Origin: Ktedonobacter sp. SOSP1-85 | Lineage (GTDB): Bacteria; Chloroflexota; Ktedonobacteria; Ktedonobacterales; Ktedonobacteraceae | Length of the DNA: 64,000 nucleotides | Assembly: GCF_016587415.1 (NCBI RefSeq) | Contig: NZ_BNJI01000001.1 | Span: 6,239,501-6,303,500, forward strand | Reading direction: 5' to 3' | The notes under the pieces: model-generated | The model's input: only the letters and a program-made list of their open reading frames with translations | Told to the model about the DNA's origin: nothing | Databases searched by the model: none | In this document: piece after piece, positions 9,241 to 18,739 of the stretch | Layout: each line of letters opens with the position of its first letter | Position numbering within the stretch: position 1 is the first letter of the stretch | Program-made: the position numbers and the translations under genes

Positions 9241-9953
9241 GAGAAAAGATCCTTTCGCGAAAAAGACATCAAGCAACTGTGTAAATCCACCTCACAAGCT
9301 TTCTCCTCCAACCACGTCCCAGCCCGTCTTTCCCCTGGCCCATCGAGGCTCGGTATGTGAGGTCTGGGTTTTGCGTAAAGAGTTCGTCCAGAGCAAAAAC
9401 GCCGCCGAGATAGAGCTGATAGAACTCTTGCAAGTGGGGAATCTGCCCGACAGTGGAAGCGTTTGACAATCTCCTGGTCGCGTGATAATTGTACCATTCT
9501 CTTCACCTTCCTTACCAATGTGCTTCTGCCGGAAAAGAGTCTTGACCACATATGCCAGCCTCACATAAAAGGTAAATATCAAGGATCTATTTGGTCGCTT
9601 TAAAATAGTAGTAACATCAGAGTAAGATGACGATCTCGCGAAGAGTGTGATCGATCAGGAATATGTTGTGTTTGATAGAGGCGCTACTGAGTATACAGGC
9701 AGTATGTATAGAGGTGGATGAATGATTTAGTTGGAGGGGTATGCTTGCTATGTAAGGGTATGCAATAGATGACCTGCCCATCACTCATGTACTGTGACTG
9801 TTTGCCTCACTTTCCGCGAATGCCAGAAAGAGGGAAGATCTCCCGCCTCTTCTCTCTTTCTGGTATTTTTTTGAGCACTTGGCGGTAATAGACGGGCTAT
9901 GGTATGATCGACGTGAATTCTCAGAGTCTTTTCTTGGAGGAAGGGATCGCGTT
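9241..9953. other. Intergenic region upstream of smc
   Basis: About 700 nt. Minus-strand frames at 9270-9580 give short protein-like stretches split over two frames that might be an eroded gene, but I recognise no family. From about 9600 to 9950 nothing is seen except the promoter space for smc. Confidence 0.4.
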
Positions 9954-12900
9954 GTGTATTTAAAACGCCTGGAAATGCTTGGCTTCAAGAGTTTTGCCTC
10001 GCGTACGGTTCTGGAGTTTAGTCCAGGGATTACGGCGGTGGTGGGACCCAATGGGTCGGGCAAGTCGAACGTCGCCGACGCGATGCGCTGGGTGCTTGGC
10101 GAGCAGAATATGCGCCAGCTGCGTGGAAAGAAGAGCGACGATATTATTTTTGTGGGTGGACAGGGGAAGGCGGCGCTGGGTATGGCCGAGGTATCACTAA
10201 CCATTGATAACAGCACGGGCTGGGTGCCCTCAGATTATAGCGAGATTACGGTCACGCGCCGTTCGTTTCGTTCGGGCGAGAACGAGTATTTAATTAATAA
10301 ACAGAAGGTACGTCTCAAGGATGTCCTCTTACTGCTGGCCCAGGCCCGCATCGGACACGATTCCTATACCGTTATCGGTCAGGGCCTGATCGATGCCGCG
10401 CTGAGCCTGCGTGCCGAGGAGCGGCGTGGACTCTTTGAGAACGCGGCAGGCATTCGCCCCTTTCAGGTGCAGCGCACCGACGCCGATAACCGTCTCAAGC
10501 AGACGGAGATGAACCTGGACCGCGTGCGCGACATCGTCAGCGAGATCGAGCCGCGCCTGGGGCCGCTGGAGATTCAGGCGAAGCGCGCCGTGGAGTATAA
10601 GCAGGTCAGTGCCGAACTGCAAGAGGTGCTGTTGGCCTGGTATACCTTGCAGTGGCGGCGCCTGCGCGTCAACAGCGAGCGCACGGAGCATCTAGAACAG
10701 GAGCAGGCACGCAAGGTACGTGAACTGGAGCAGTCCTTGCAGTTCGTTGTTGACCAGGGCATGGGCTATCGCGCCACGCGCCAGCAGACCCAGGCCCGCA
10801 TCGCGGAACTGCGCCGGGCCTGGAACGAGGCCAACGAGGTCGTCCAGCGTAGTGAGCGAGACCTGGCGGTCAATGAGGAACGTATTGGGGGCCTGGAGCG
10901 TCAACGGGGTGATATGCAGCAGGAGGAGCGCCGCCTGCGTGAGCGCCTGATCACCTTGCAAAAGCAGCTTATCGACCTTGAGGAGCAGTGCGACCTGGCC
11001 GACGAGGCGGTTGACGAGGGTTCGGCGAAACTGGCCGACCTGGAAATGAAAGTCTCGCGTGCGCAGAAGGAGTATGAGCTGGATGAGCGCCGTCTGCGGG
11101 CCGCGCAGAACGATCTCGTCCAGGTCCAGGCACGCCTGGGCTCCAGCCAGACCGAGCTAGGACGCTTACAGAAGCAAGTGGGCGAGCGCAACCGGACCCT
11201 GGCCGCCCGGCGCAATACCATCGCCGAGGCCCAGCAGACGCTGCGTACTCTTGAAGGAAAGCTCGTCGAGGAGCGGGCGCGTCTGCAGGCCGTACGCGAC
11301 GAAGAGCAGCAGGTCCAGCAGCAGAAGCAGGGCATCGCCAAATCCATCGCCGAGGGGCAGCAGGAGATGGAGCGGCTCAAAGGCTTGATCGCGGACGCCG
11401 AGCGCAAGCGTCGCACGATCTCCGACCGCCTGAACATGCTCAAGAACTGGCGCCAGAGCCTGAGTGGCTATAGCGATGGCGTCCGTGCCCTCCTGCGCGC
11501 CCCCGTTGGCAAGCTCAATGGCATGCTTGGCCCGGTGCCGCAACTGGGTGTTGTCCCCGAGGGGATGGAGCAGGCCCTGGAGGCCGCTTTGGGACCCTAT
11601 ATGCAGGCCGTTGTGGTCGAGACGTTAGATAATGCCCTGGGTTGCCAGCAGTACCTGCAAAGCTCGAATAGTGGTAAAGCCATGATCGTCTGGTTGGAGC
11701 GCGATGGTGAAGACGAGGGAGGCCTGGAGGTCAGCGGCATCCAGGGCCAGGTTGAAGAGGCTGTTTTACAGCGCTTTTTGGCGCAGAAGCCCGAGTTGCA
11801 ATCGCGCGTCAAGGGCTTCGCGGCGAAACTGGTCCAGTGTGAGGCACGCTACCAGCCCCTCTTTGCGCGTCTGCTGCGTGGCGTCGTCATAGCGCAGGAC
11901 CTCGATGCCGCGCGCGAACTCCTGGACTGGGCGCTCCCCCTGAGTCTCTCCTCCGTCAGTGACCTTCCTTTTACCTCCATTGTCACGCTGAAGGGCGATG
12001 TCCTGCACGTGGATGGCTGGCTCTCCGGTGGTGCGAGCAAGGGCGGCGCGCAGCAAGGGCTACTTGCCTATGAGCGCGAATTGCGCGAGCTTCCCCTGCA
12101 ACTCGATGAGCAGAAGGAGCAGCTCGATGGCCTTAATGCCTCGCTCAGCGAGGTGCAGCGCGCCCAGGAGGGGCGACGTGTCGAGCAGAACGCCCTCGAT
12201 AAGCAGCTCCAGAAGCTCTCAGCTCGCGCTAATGAGCAGAATAAGATTGTGACGAACACACAGCGCGATCAGGAGCGCTCGCAGACCGAGATCAGGCTCT
12301 CAGCCTCCATTGAGCAGCAGCTCGCCGCCGAGGTCGCGGGCCTGGAGCAAGAGGTCGTCGCGGGCCAGGAACGTGTTCAAGCGCATGAGAAGAAGCAGCG
12401 TGAGATGTCTGGCCTGGTGGAGGAGCTACAGTACGAGATGGAGGAGCGGGCCACCTCCTATCGTCGCCAGCAGGATGAGCTAGGCCGGGCGCGCACAGCC
12501 CTCGCGGTCAAGCGCCAGGAGGCCAAGGCCCTGCGCCAGCAGCTCGCGCAGCAGAACACACAGGCCCAGGATCTCAAGGCGCAGATTGGTCAGCAGGTGG
12601 CGCGCGCCAAAGAGCTTGAGCAACGCCAGCAGCAGTTGCGTGAGAGCATCGAGGGCCAGCGCCAGCAGTTGGAGCAGGCCCGTATCCAGGCCAAGGCGCA
12701 GCAGACACAGCTACATGAGGTCGAGGGACAACTGGCCCAGGTTGAGCAACAGATCGCCAGTATCGAGCAGCAGCGCAATCGTATGCAGCGCGAGATGAGT
12801 GAGCAAGAGGGCGTCTATCGTAAGGCCCTGCTCGACAGCCAGAAGGCGCGCGATGCCATCGAGACCTTACTCGAACAGTTGCGTGACGAGATGGGCATCG

Positions 12901-13736
12901 AAGATCCCCAGGAACTGGCGCGGCAGGCCGAGCGTATCGAGAGCATCGAGACCGAGTCTACGCCAGGCACCAACGGGAGCCATCCCGCCGCGCCAGAGGC
13001 AGATGGGAGTCTCACCGAAGAGGAGGAGGCGCACCTGCGCAAGCTACGGCGGCGCGTAGACGCCCTGCGCAGCCGTCTCAAAGCCATGGGCGGCTGTGAC
13101 GAGAATGCCCCTCAACTCTACGAGGAGACGAAGACGCGCTACGAGTTCCTGACCTCGCAGATCACGGACCTCGACCAGGCCGCGCTCCAGCTCCGCACCA
13201 TCATCGATCAGCTTGACGCCACCATGGCCCGGCAGTTTGAGGCCACCTTCCAGGCCGTCAACGCCCGCTTCCGCGAGCACTTTACCACCCTCTTCAACGG
13301 TGGTAGCGCCCGCTTGGAGTTGATCAGCACCAAGGGCAGCGAAGAGGAGGGCGCTAGCTCGGCCCCGCCCACGAGCATGCCCGCTGGTGTCGAGGTAATT
13401 GTCCAGCCACCTGGAAAGAAGGTGCAGGACCTCTCGCTGCTCTCGGGTGGTGAGCGTGCGCTGGTCTCGGCGGCGCTGCTCTTTTCCCTTCTGGAGATCA
13501 ATCCGCCGCCTTTCTGTCTTCTCGACGAGGTCGATGCCGCGCTCGACGAATCCAATGTCGCGCGCTTCTGCGACATTCTCAGACAACTGGCGCAGAAGAC
13601 GCAGTTTATCGTCATCACGCACAACCGCGTCACCATGACCGCAGCCCAGGTCATCTATGGCGTCTCCATGCGCGACAGCGTCTCGCGCATGCTCTCCATC
13701 CGCCTCGAAGAGGCCGTCGCTGTCCACGAACGCTAA
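9954..13736 (+). CDS. smc: Chromosome segregation ATPase SMC
   Basis: SMC protein of 1260 aa, slightly longer than the usual 1150-1200. N-terminal Walker A GPNGSGKSN (about residue 31), long coiled coils rich in Gln/Glu/Arg, a hinge domain around 510-680, second coiled coil, then the signature LSGGERALV and Walker B FCLLDEVDAALDE near the C-terminus. It condenses and segregates chromosomes with ScpA and ScpB, neither of which is nearby. The start is GTG 9954 (VYLKRLEMLGFKSFA), just after TTGGAGGAAGGG; the open frame reaches back to 9879 but that part does not belong to the family. A Thr/Ser/Pro-rich insert lies in the second coil. Confidence 0.97.
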   Translation: MYLKRLEMLGFKSFASRTVLEFSPGITAVVGPNGSGKSNVADAMRWVLGEQNMRQLRGKKSDDIIFVGGQGKAALGMAEVSLTIDNSTGWVPSDYSEITVTRRSFRSGENEYLINKQKVRLKDVLLLLAQARIGHDSYTVIGQGLIDAALSLRAEERRGLFENAAGIRPFQVQRTDADNRLKQTEMNLDRVRDIVSEIEPRLGPLEIQAKRAVEYKQVSAELQEVLLAWYTLQWRRLRVNSERTEHLEQEQARKVRELEQSLQFVVDQGMGYRATRQQTQARIAELRRAWNEANEVVQRSERDLAVNEERIGGLERQRGDMQQEERRLRERLITLQKQLIDLEEQCDLADEAVDEGSAKLADLEMKVSRAQKEYELDERRLRAAQNDLVQVQARLGSSQTELGRLQKQVGERNRTLAARRNTIAEAQQTLRTLEGKLVEERARLQAVRDEEQQVQQQKQGIAKSIAEGQQEMERLKGLIADAERKRRTISDRLNMLKNWRQSLSGYSDGVRALLRAPVGKLNGMLGPVPQLGVVPEGMEQALEAALGPYMQAVVVETLDNALGCQQYLQSSNSGKAMIVWLERDGEDEGGLEVSGIQGQVEEAVLQRFLAQKPELQSRVKGFAAKLVQCEARYQPLFARLLRGVVIAQDLDAARELLDWALPLSLSSVSDLPFTSIVTLKGDVLHVDGWLSGGASKGGAQQGLLAYERELRELPLQLDEQKEQLDGLNASLSEVQRAQEGRRVEQNALDKQLQKLSARANEQNKIVTNTQRDQERSQTEIRLSASIEQQLAAEVAGLEQEVVAGQERVQAHEKKQREMSGLVEELQYEMEERATSYRRQQDELGRARTALAVKRQEAKALRQQLAQQNTQAQDLKAQIGQQVARAKELEQRQQQLRESIEGQRQQLEQARIQAKAQQTQLHEVEGQLAQVEQQIASIEQQRNRMQREMSEQEGVYRKALLDSQKARDAIETLLEQLRDEMGIEDPQELARQAERIESIETESTPGTNGSHPAAPEADGSLTEEEEAHLRKLRRRVDALRSRLKAMGGCDENAPQLYEETKTRYEFLTSQITDLDQAALQLRTIIDQLDATMARQFEATFQAVNARFREHFTTLFNGGSARLELISTKGSEEEGASSAPPTSMPAGVEVIVQPPGKKVQDLSLLSGGERALVSAALLFSLLEINPPPFCLLDEVDAALDESNVARFCDILRQLAQKTQFIVITHNRVTMTAAQVIYGVSMRDSVSRMLSIRLEEAVAVHER

Positions 13737-13744
13737 ATAACCTG

Positions 13745-13814
13745 TTCTGGTTTAAGGTGTGGGGCGTCCTGCCAGCCTGCGGGCTGGCAGGACGCCCCAC
13801 ACCTTAAACCAGAA
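13745..13814. terminator. 33-bp perfect hairpin after smc
   Basis: Arms 13745-13777 and 13782-13814 are perfectly complementary around a 4-nt loop. Placed 9 nt after the smc stop and before a possible minus-strand gene, it probably ends transcription from both sides, although it lacks a long T run. Confidence 0.7.
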
Positions 13815-13833
13815 ATACTTTGTACGAAATCTG

Positions 13834-14067
13834 CTAACCACTCCGGCCTATAGTTTCATGGGCCAGGCGTGCAATATCTTCACTGATGGCATACCAGCGC
13901 TGCCAGCGTCTCAAGGCACCCTGAACCCATTCGTTTGTCGTGTCTTTTGCCAGGAGCGAGAAGAACCACGCAAGCCGCCAGGCCACGCTGAAACGAACAG
14001 CCTCTAATAGGGCTTTGGGTTCATAATATCCTGGTGATGGCGGTCTGAAAAAAACAACTTCATTCAT
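13834..14067 (-). CDS. Small hypothetical protein
   Basis: Open frame of 77 aa, rich in Trp, Arg and Ala, with a predicted amphipathic helical centre. No family recognised. The ribosome site in front of ATG 14067 is weak (TGGAAC). It ends close to the long hairpin after smc, a plausible terminator for it. Could be a real small gene or chance. Confidence 0.35.
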   Translation of the reverse strand: MNEVVFFRPPSPGYYEPKALLEAVRFSVAWRLAWFFSLLAKDTTNEWVQGALRRWQRWYAISEDIARLAHETIGRSG

Positions 14068-14164
14068 TGAAATGTTCCATCTGACGTTCTAGGTGCTAGA
14101 AATGGTAAGTTTTAGCCCTTACCTTCATCCATAATGCTCCCTCTTTCATGTTACAATACAAGAG

Positions 14165-14191
14165 TTCGAGGCCGACGTAATCGGTCTCGAA
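14165..14191 (+). promoter_or_regulatory. Leader hairpin before the YecD-like gene
   Basis: An 11-bp stem with one G-T pair (14165-14175 with 14181-14191) and a 5-nt loop lies 10 nt before the AAGGAG ribosome site. It follows a TACAAT (14152) that could be a -10 box. It may stabilise or regulate the short leader. Confidence 0.4.
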
Positions 14192-14213
14192 GAAACGCGA
14201 AGGAGATTTTTCC

Positions 14214-14831
14214 ATGTCTTTTGAGTTAGACTCGAACAGGACAGCATTGGTTGTCATTGATATAATGAAACGAGTGTTCTCCTGGGAAAGTCAGCCCCAT
14301 CCCATCCAGGAAGTAGTGAGTCAAACAACGCGTTTGGTCAATGCATTTCGACAGGCAGAAAGTTTTGTCGTTCTTGTGCGTGTTGCTTCAGTTGATGGTA
14401 AAGATTTTCTAGATCCGATTACTGATCCTCTACCCAGCACACTGCTTCCCCATGCACTGGCTGAAGAACCGGAGGACTGGTCAGATATTCTTCCAGCGCT
14501 GGGATCTCACCCATTGGACCATCTGGTGACGAAACATCAATGGGGAGCATTCTTTGGTACCGACCTGGATCTTCAGCTCCGTCGTCGGAATATCGACACG
14601 ATTGTCCTTTGTGGTATCTCGACCAATATTGGCGTTGAGACCACCGCTCGTGAAGCCTATCAGCATGGCTACAACCAGGTATTTGCAACCGATGCTATGA
14701 ATGCGTATTCAGAAGAAGAACATAGGCATACTTGTACCTATATCTTGCCGAGAATGGGTCGCATCCGCTCAACTGACGAAATTGTAGCAGCAGTATCTGG
14801 CGAACCAAAGGCATCACGCGACCAGGTCTGA
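14214..14831 (+). CDS. Isochorismatase-superfamily hydrolase, YecD-like, without catalytic Cys
   Basis: Protein of 205 aa with the superfamily fold: Asp in VVIDIMKR (about 18), Lys in VTKHQWGAFFGTDLD (about 106) and the cis-peptide region GISTNIGVETTAREA (about 133-147). Where cysteine hydrolases carry the nucleophile (CVE.TAR), this protein has Gly. The same substitution and near-identical motif occur in E. coli YecD, and true isochorismatases also lack the Cys, so amidase activity is unlikely. AAGGAGATTTTTCC precedes the ATG. It stands alone. The substrate is unknown. Confidence 0.88.
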   Translation: MSFELDSNRTALVVIDIMKRVFSWESQPHPIQEVVSQTTRLVNAFRQAESFVVLVRVASVDGKDFLDPITDPLPSTLLPHALAEEPEDWSDILPALGSHPLDHLVTKHQWGAFFGTDLDLQLRRRNIDTIVLCGISTNIGVETTAREAYQHGYNQVFATDAMNAYSEEEHRHTCTYILPRMGRIRSTDEIVAAVSGEPKASRDQV

Positions 14832-14956
14832 ACTAGTAAAGGCCAGGTAATGTGAGCCGGGTTCTACCGACGTATGCCTCTATGCTGGATTTCACTAGAG
14901 GTAAGAATAAATGATTTCAATTGTCTTAAAAAAAGAATAAGGAGCTGTTACGTCAG

Positions 14957-15424
14957 ATGAAACAGATTACTCTTCGCCAATCCCAAAATTCCGATGTTGA
15001 GACAATTGCTAATTTACGGGCGATTGTACTACGTAATGATTTAACTAGGTTAGGACGGTTTGATGAAGAGAAGGTTCGCCAACGCTTCCGTAATACATTT
15101 GACTCAGTTCATACTTGGATCATTGAGGCAGATTCTTCTTTTGTTGGCTGCATAGCTTTTAAACCGACGTTAGATGGTTATTTATTGGAACATTTTTATA
15201 TTTATCCCAATTACCAAGGTAAAGGGGTCGGTAGTCAAGTATTAAAAAATCTGCTTGAACAAAATTATGTAAAAGGAAAACGTGTAACATTAAATGTCTT
15301 ACAAGGAAGTTCTGCTAGACGTCTTTATGAACGGTTTGGTTTTAAAGTTGAAAGTGAGGATCTCATAGACGTTTACATGTCTGTGAAAGTAGAGGAAAAT
15401 TCCAGAACCGTCGAAGGAATGTAA
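14957..15424 (+). CDS. GNAT-family N-acetyltransferase
   Basis: Protein of 155 aa. Acetyl-CoA binding motif A is clear in HFYIYPNYQGKGVGSQVL (about residues 75-92), with the following helix and the late SARRLYERFGFK (about 117). AAGGAG lies 13 nt before ATG 14957. The gene is visibly more AT-rich and uses more AAA/TTA codons than its neighbours, suggesting recent acquisition. Substrate unknown. Confidence 0.85.
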   Translation: MKQITLRQSQNSDVETIANLRAIVLRNDLTRLGRFDEEKVRQRFRNTFDSVHTWIIEADSSFVGCIAFKPTLDGYLLEHFYIYPNYQGKGVGSQVLKNLLEQNYVKGKRVTLNVLQGSSARRLYERFGFKVESEDLIDVYMSVKVEENSRTVEGM

Positions 15425-15474
15425 TATTGCTCTCCTTAAAGTGGAATTTTCGCTCTGTTTCAGCTTAGAGTAAG

Positions 15475-15511
15475 AAAAAACGCCAAGCCAGACTCGATTC
15501 AGGGCTTAGCG
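15475..15511 (-). terminator. Intrinsic terminator of the aminotransferase gene
   Basis: A 9-bp stem with one G-T pair (15481-15489 with 15503-15511) followed, on the minus strand, by six T residues. It lies about 100 nt beyond the stop of the minus-strand aminotransferase gene. Confidence 0.75.
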
Positions 15512-15609
15512 TATATTTTCGGTAAAATGTTGGTGGGACCCCAGGTATGGGTGAGTCTCCCATTTGCCAGGCAACAATGGCGTAGGGTGCGTACGTCAGT
15601 AGCGCCCTT

Positions 15610-16761
15610 CTACAGCTCCTGCAACGCTTTAACCAGTGTGTCGATCTCCTCTTCGGTGTTGTAGAAGCCGGTGGAGATGCGCAGGGACCGGGTTTCGGGG
15701 ATGTTGCGGATCAAGATGTTGCGCTCGCGCAGGGCGGTGACGATCTCTTCGTCGGACTTGCCTTCGATAGTGAAGGAGAGGAGACCGCTGGCGCCGGGCG
15801 TGGGTGTGAGCAGGATCAGGCCGGGGATGCTTTGCAGGGCCTGGCTGGCGTAGATATTGAGCTGACTGATGCGCTCGAACATCCACTGATGTCCGACTTC
15901 CTTTTCAAACCATTCCAGGGAAGCGCTCTGGCCTGAGATGGCCGCCGTCTGTCTGCCCCCCAGCTCGAAGCGCTGCGCACTCTCGATCAAGGCCCAATCG
16001 CCGTGAAAGTTCTTGGCCGACCAGTAGCCGACGTAGGTTGAGGTGATATGCTTGAGCGCTTCTCGGCTGGCGAAGAGACCACCCGTGCCCTCGGGACCGC
16101 AGAGCCACTTCTGCATGGGAATGGCGTAGAAATCGGCCTCAAGTTCTTGCATATCCAGGGGAATGGCCCCGGCGGACTGAGCACCATCGATGAGCACGGG
16201 AATATTGTGTTCGTGCCCCAGGCGATTGACGGCGCGTACATTGAGCACGGCACCCGTGGTCCAGGTCACATGTGAGATGAGAATCAGGCGTGTGTGCTCG
16301 TTGATGAGCGGTGCGATAGCCTCGTCGACCGGGCGGTCGGCGTGCAGGCCCAGTTCCGCGAAGCGAATGGTAATGCCATAGCGGTCGCGGAGCTGGTAGA
16401 GTGGGGCCAGGGCGCTGATATGCTCGTGATCGGTGGTGATGACCTCGTCGCCCGCCTTCCAGTTAATGCCATTGGCGACGATGTTGAGGCCCTCACCAGT
16501 GTTATCGGTCAGAGCGATCTCTTCTTCATCGGCATTGAGTAGGCGCGCGATATTCTGGCGCGCCCGCTTATAGGTGTTGCCCGTATTCTCAAAGCTTTTG
16601 GTTCCAATACGTCCCTCCCGCAACTCGCGCTCAAAGTGGTCCTGAACGGCCTGGATACACAGAGTGGGCAGGGGACCAAAGGTGCCAGTATTAAGATAAA
16701 TATTGCTTGATGTCGCGGGCAACTGCTCGCGGATGCGCTGAATGTGAGATAGGTCTGCCAA
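15610..16761 (-). CDS. Class V aminotransferase / cysteine desulfurase-like PLP enzyme
   Basis: Fold-type I PLP enzyme of 383 aa. Features: NTGTFGPLP near the N-terminus, TDNTGEGLN, DHEHISALAP, SHVTWTTGAV, the PLP-Asp segment VLIDGAQSAGAIP and the Schiff-base Lys in AIPMQKWLCGPEGTGGLF. It resembles the isopenicillin-N-epimerase/cysteine desulfurase branch; whether it acts as desulfurase, lyase or epimerase cannot be told. The start chosen is TTG 16761, eight nt after AAGGAG; an upstream in-frame ATG at 16860 lies inside a perfect palindrome and the extra residues do not match the family. Confidence 0.87.
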   Translation of the reverse strand: MADLSHIQRIREQLPATSSNIYLNTGTFGPLPTLCIQAVQDHFERELREGRIGTKSFENTGNTYKRARQNIARLLNADEEEIALTDNTGEGLNIVANGINWKAGDEVITTDHEHISALAPLYQLRDRYGITIRFAELGLHADRPVDEAIAPLINEHTRLILISHVTWTTGAVLNVRAVNRLGHEHNIPVLIDGAQSAGAIPLDMQELEADFYAIPMQKWLCGPEGTGGLFASREALKHITSTYVGYWSAKNFHGDWALIESAQRFELGGRQTAAISGQSASLEWFEKEVGHQWMFERISQLNIYASQALQSIPGLILLTPTPGASGLLSFTIEGKSDEEIVTALRERNILIRNIPETRSLRISTGFYNTEEEIDTLVKALQEL

Positions 16762-16805
16762 CGTTTTCGCTCCTTGGATAGATAATGCGATATGCACATA
16801 CTGTA

Positions 16806-16827
16806 CGTGACTTCTCGCGCCTGCGGC
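16806..16827 (-). repeat. 22-nt dispersed repeat, copy 2
   Basis: Reverse complement of 2540-2561 without a mismatch. It lies between the class V aminotransferase start and the 60-bp palindrome. Confidence 0.6.
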
Positions 16828-16838
16828 GCTCGCTCTGG

Positions 16839-16898
16839 TATGGAGTAGCCGCGTACGCAAGGAGCGAGCTCGCTCCTTGCGTACGCGGCTACTCCATA
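16839..16898. repeat. 60-bp perfect palindrome without loop
   Basis: Every base from 16839 pairs with its mirror position up to 16898; the centre is GAGCTC at 16866-16871. It contains AAGGAGCG, the same string as the ribosome site of the adjacent aminotransferase gene (AAGGAGCG just upstream of 16761). No T run follows, so it is not a classical terminator. It could form a cruciform or be the scar of a small palindromic element. Confidence 0.9.
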
Positions 16899-17221
16899 AT
16901 CAAACATTTGCATGCATTGATACTTCAGTATATCGCATAGCCACAGGTTTTAAAATACTTAACCCCTTAGATTCGCCTTGCAAGCCTGATGAGTCTATAC
17001 CAATCCGTTTCTTTATTAGCCAGGGAAAGGCAGCCCGACAGCGCTGGATTATCTTTCCCTGGCTCTGCTCTCCTTCTACTTTTGCCCGATATAACGGCTG
17101 GCTAGAAGCTTGCTATAATGGCCACCGCCCACACCTACATCTACTGGGTGGTTCCCCGGTCCTTCCGATGCCTAAATTTTTTGTCGATAATGAGGGGTAA
17201 TCTGTGTCCCTCTCTCTGCTT
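16899..17221. other. Intergenic region
   Basis: About 320 nt between the palindrome and the MFS gene end. Open frames here have no protein-like composition. Nothing recognised. Confidence 0.4.
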
Positions 17222-18475
17222 CTATGAGGCTGTATCCTTTGCAAGGTACTGTTCGCTCTGCCCCAAAGGGGTGAAGAAGAACGTGAATGCAATGCCAAGG
17301 ATGAGCAAACCAACTACTGCGTAGATCAGAGCAACCTGACCAGTTTGTGCAATGACGAAGCCACCAAGCAAGGCTCCTAGTGATGCCGTTGACCAGGTCA
17401 AGACTCTAGTCACGGTAATAACACGGCCAAGCAACCGATGAGGCACCGTTGTCTGTGTCAGGCTGTATGCATGGATCAGAAAGAGAATATCTGCACCACC
17501 ACGCAATGTCCATAACAGCAATAAGGCCCAATACGAGTGTGTCAGAGCCGTCAGAGCTGTCAATCCTCCCTCTATCATGAGTGCTCCCAGAGCAATCGCT
17601 CCGAGGGACCAGCGCTTATGAAAGTGCTTTGCTGTTAACGAGAGAATAACCGTCCCAAGGCTTCCGCTTGCGTACAACAGTCCAATCTGGAAATCGCTTG
17701 CAGCAAACCATTGCTTGGTAAAGAGCACCAATTGCGCACTCGACGTTGGAAGGATGAAGTTGACCAGAAGAAGCAGGAGTGTGATCCAGGATAAGATTGG
17801 ATGTTTCAACACGTAGTGTAGACCCTCGATCACGTCCTGGCGTAGACTTGTTGGAGGTTTCTGCTCACTAGGACTGTTCTGAAAACTGGTGCGGATGAGC
17901 AAAAGAGAACCGGCAGAGAGAAGGAACGATGCGGCATCAATGCAGAAGAGTAGAGGAAGAGGAACAACAACAATCAACAGACCCCCCAAAAGCGGTCCGA
18001 TAACTTTGGCTGTCGAGTATCCAGCTTGAATACGTCCATTGGCTGTTACAAGATCCTCTTGAGAAACGAGACTCGGGATCGCGGCAAAATTTGCGGCATC
18101 AAAGCAGATGCTCATGGTAGATTGAAGAAATGCGACGACATAGATCCACCAAACGGAGAGGAATCCCAGGAGAGCACCAAACGGAAGAGAAGCAACCATG
18201 AGCGCACGAATGATATCTGTCACTATCATCAAGCGTTTGCGATCGATTCGATCCGCCCAGGCTCCGATAATCAGACCGAAGAGAAGATACGGGAGAGTAG
18301 TGGCAGTGAGTGTCAAGGCGAGGAAAAGAGAAGAACCGGTGAGCTTGAAAATCAACAAAGGTAAAGCGAAGCTGGTAAACGAACTTCCCAAGGTCGAGAT
18401 CGTTTGTCCCGTCCAGAATTTCCAGAAGTCACCGTTGTTAGTGCGTGATTCGACGACAGAAGAACGAGCAGGCAT
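17222..18475 (-). CDS. MFS exporter
   Basis: Protein of 417 aa with 12 predicted helices of the MFS_3 (enterobactin/macrolide exporter-like) type. It shows FWTGQTISTLGSSFTSFALP in helix 1 and the loop 2-3 signature GAWADRIDRKRLMI, then FDAANFAAIPSLV and GYSTAKVIGPLLGG in the following helices. It should export a small hydrophobic compound by proton antiport. It is monocistronic and convergent with nothing close. The drug or metabolite is unknown. Confidence 0.9.
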   Translation of the reverse strand: MPARSSVVESRTNNGDFWKFWTGQTISTLGSSFTSFALPLLIFKLTGSSLFLALTLTATTLPYLLFGLIIGAWADRIDRKRLMIVTDIIRALMVASLPFGALLGFLSVWWIYVVAFLQSTMSICFDAANFAAIPSLVSQEDLVTANGRIQAGYSTAKVIGPLLGGLLIVVVPLPLLFCIDAASFLLSAGSLLLIRTSFQNSPSEQKPPTSLRQDVIEGLHYVLKHPILSWITLLLLLVNFILPTSSAQLVLFTKQWFAASDFQIGLLYASGSLGTVILSLTAKHFHKRWSLGAIALGALMIEGGLTALTALTHSYWALLLLWTLRGGADILFLIHAYSLTQTTVPHRLLGRVITVTRVLTWSTASLGALLGGFVIAQTGQVALIYAVVGLLILGIAFTFFFTPLGQSEQYLAKDTAS

Positions 18476-18739
18476 GAAATTCCCCTGATTTCAGATATAA
18501 CAAAAGTGTGTGGTTTCCTCTTTAGAATAAACTGCTCTCTGCATAACTTACAAGGCAAATTCTATGCTCAAAGCATAGGCAAACTTGCGAGTTGCCTCCA
18601 CTCCTTTATCTCTCTTGACATCAACTCCACAAAGATGGGCCATGATTACACCATCGTCTCACTTCAGCTTGTGGTGTGGCGTAAACGTAAGATGAAAGCT
18701 GGAATAGACATCTGCTGAGTGTATGCTGAGGAGTTGAAA

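Noticed and set aside
16761..16860. N-terminal extension of the class V aminotransferase to ATG 16860
   Set aside because: The ATG lies in the palindrome, the added residues are not conserved, and AAGGAG precedes TTG 16761.
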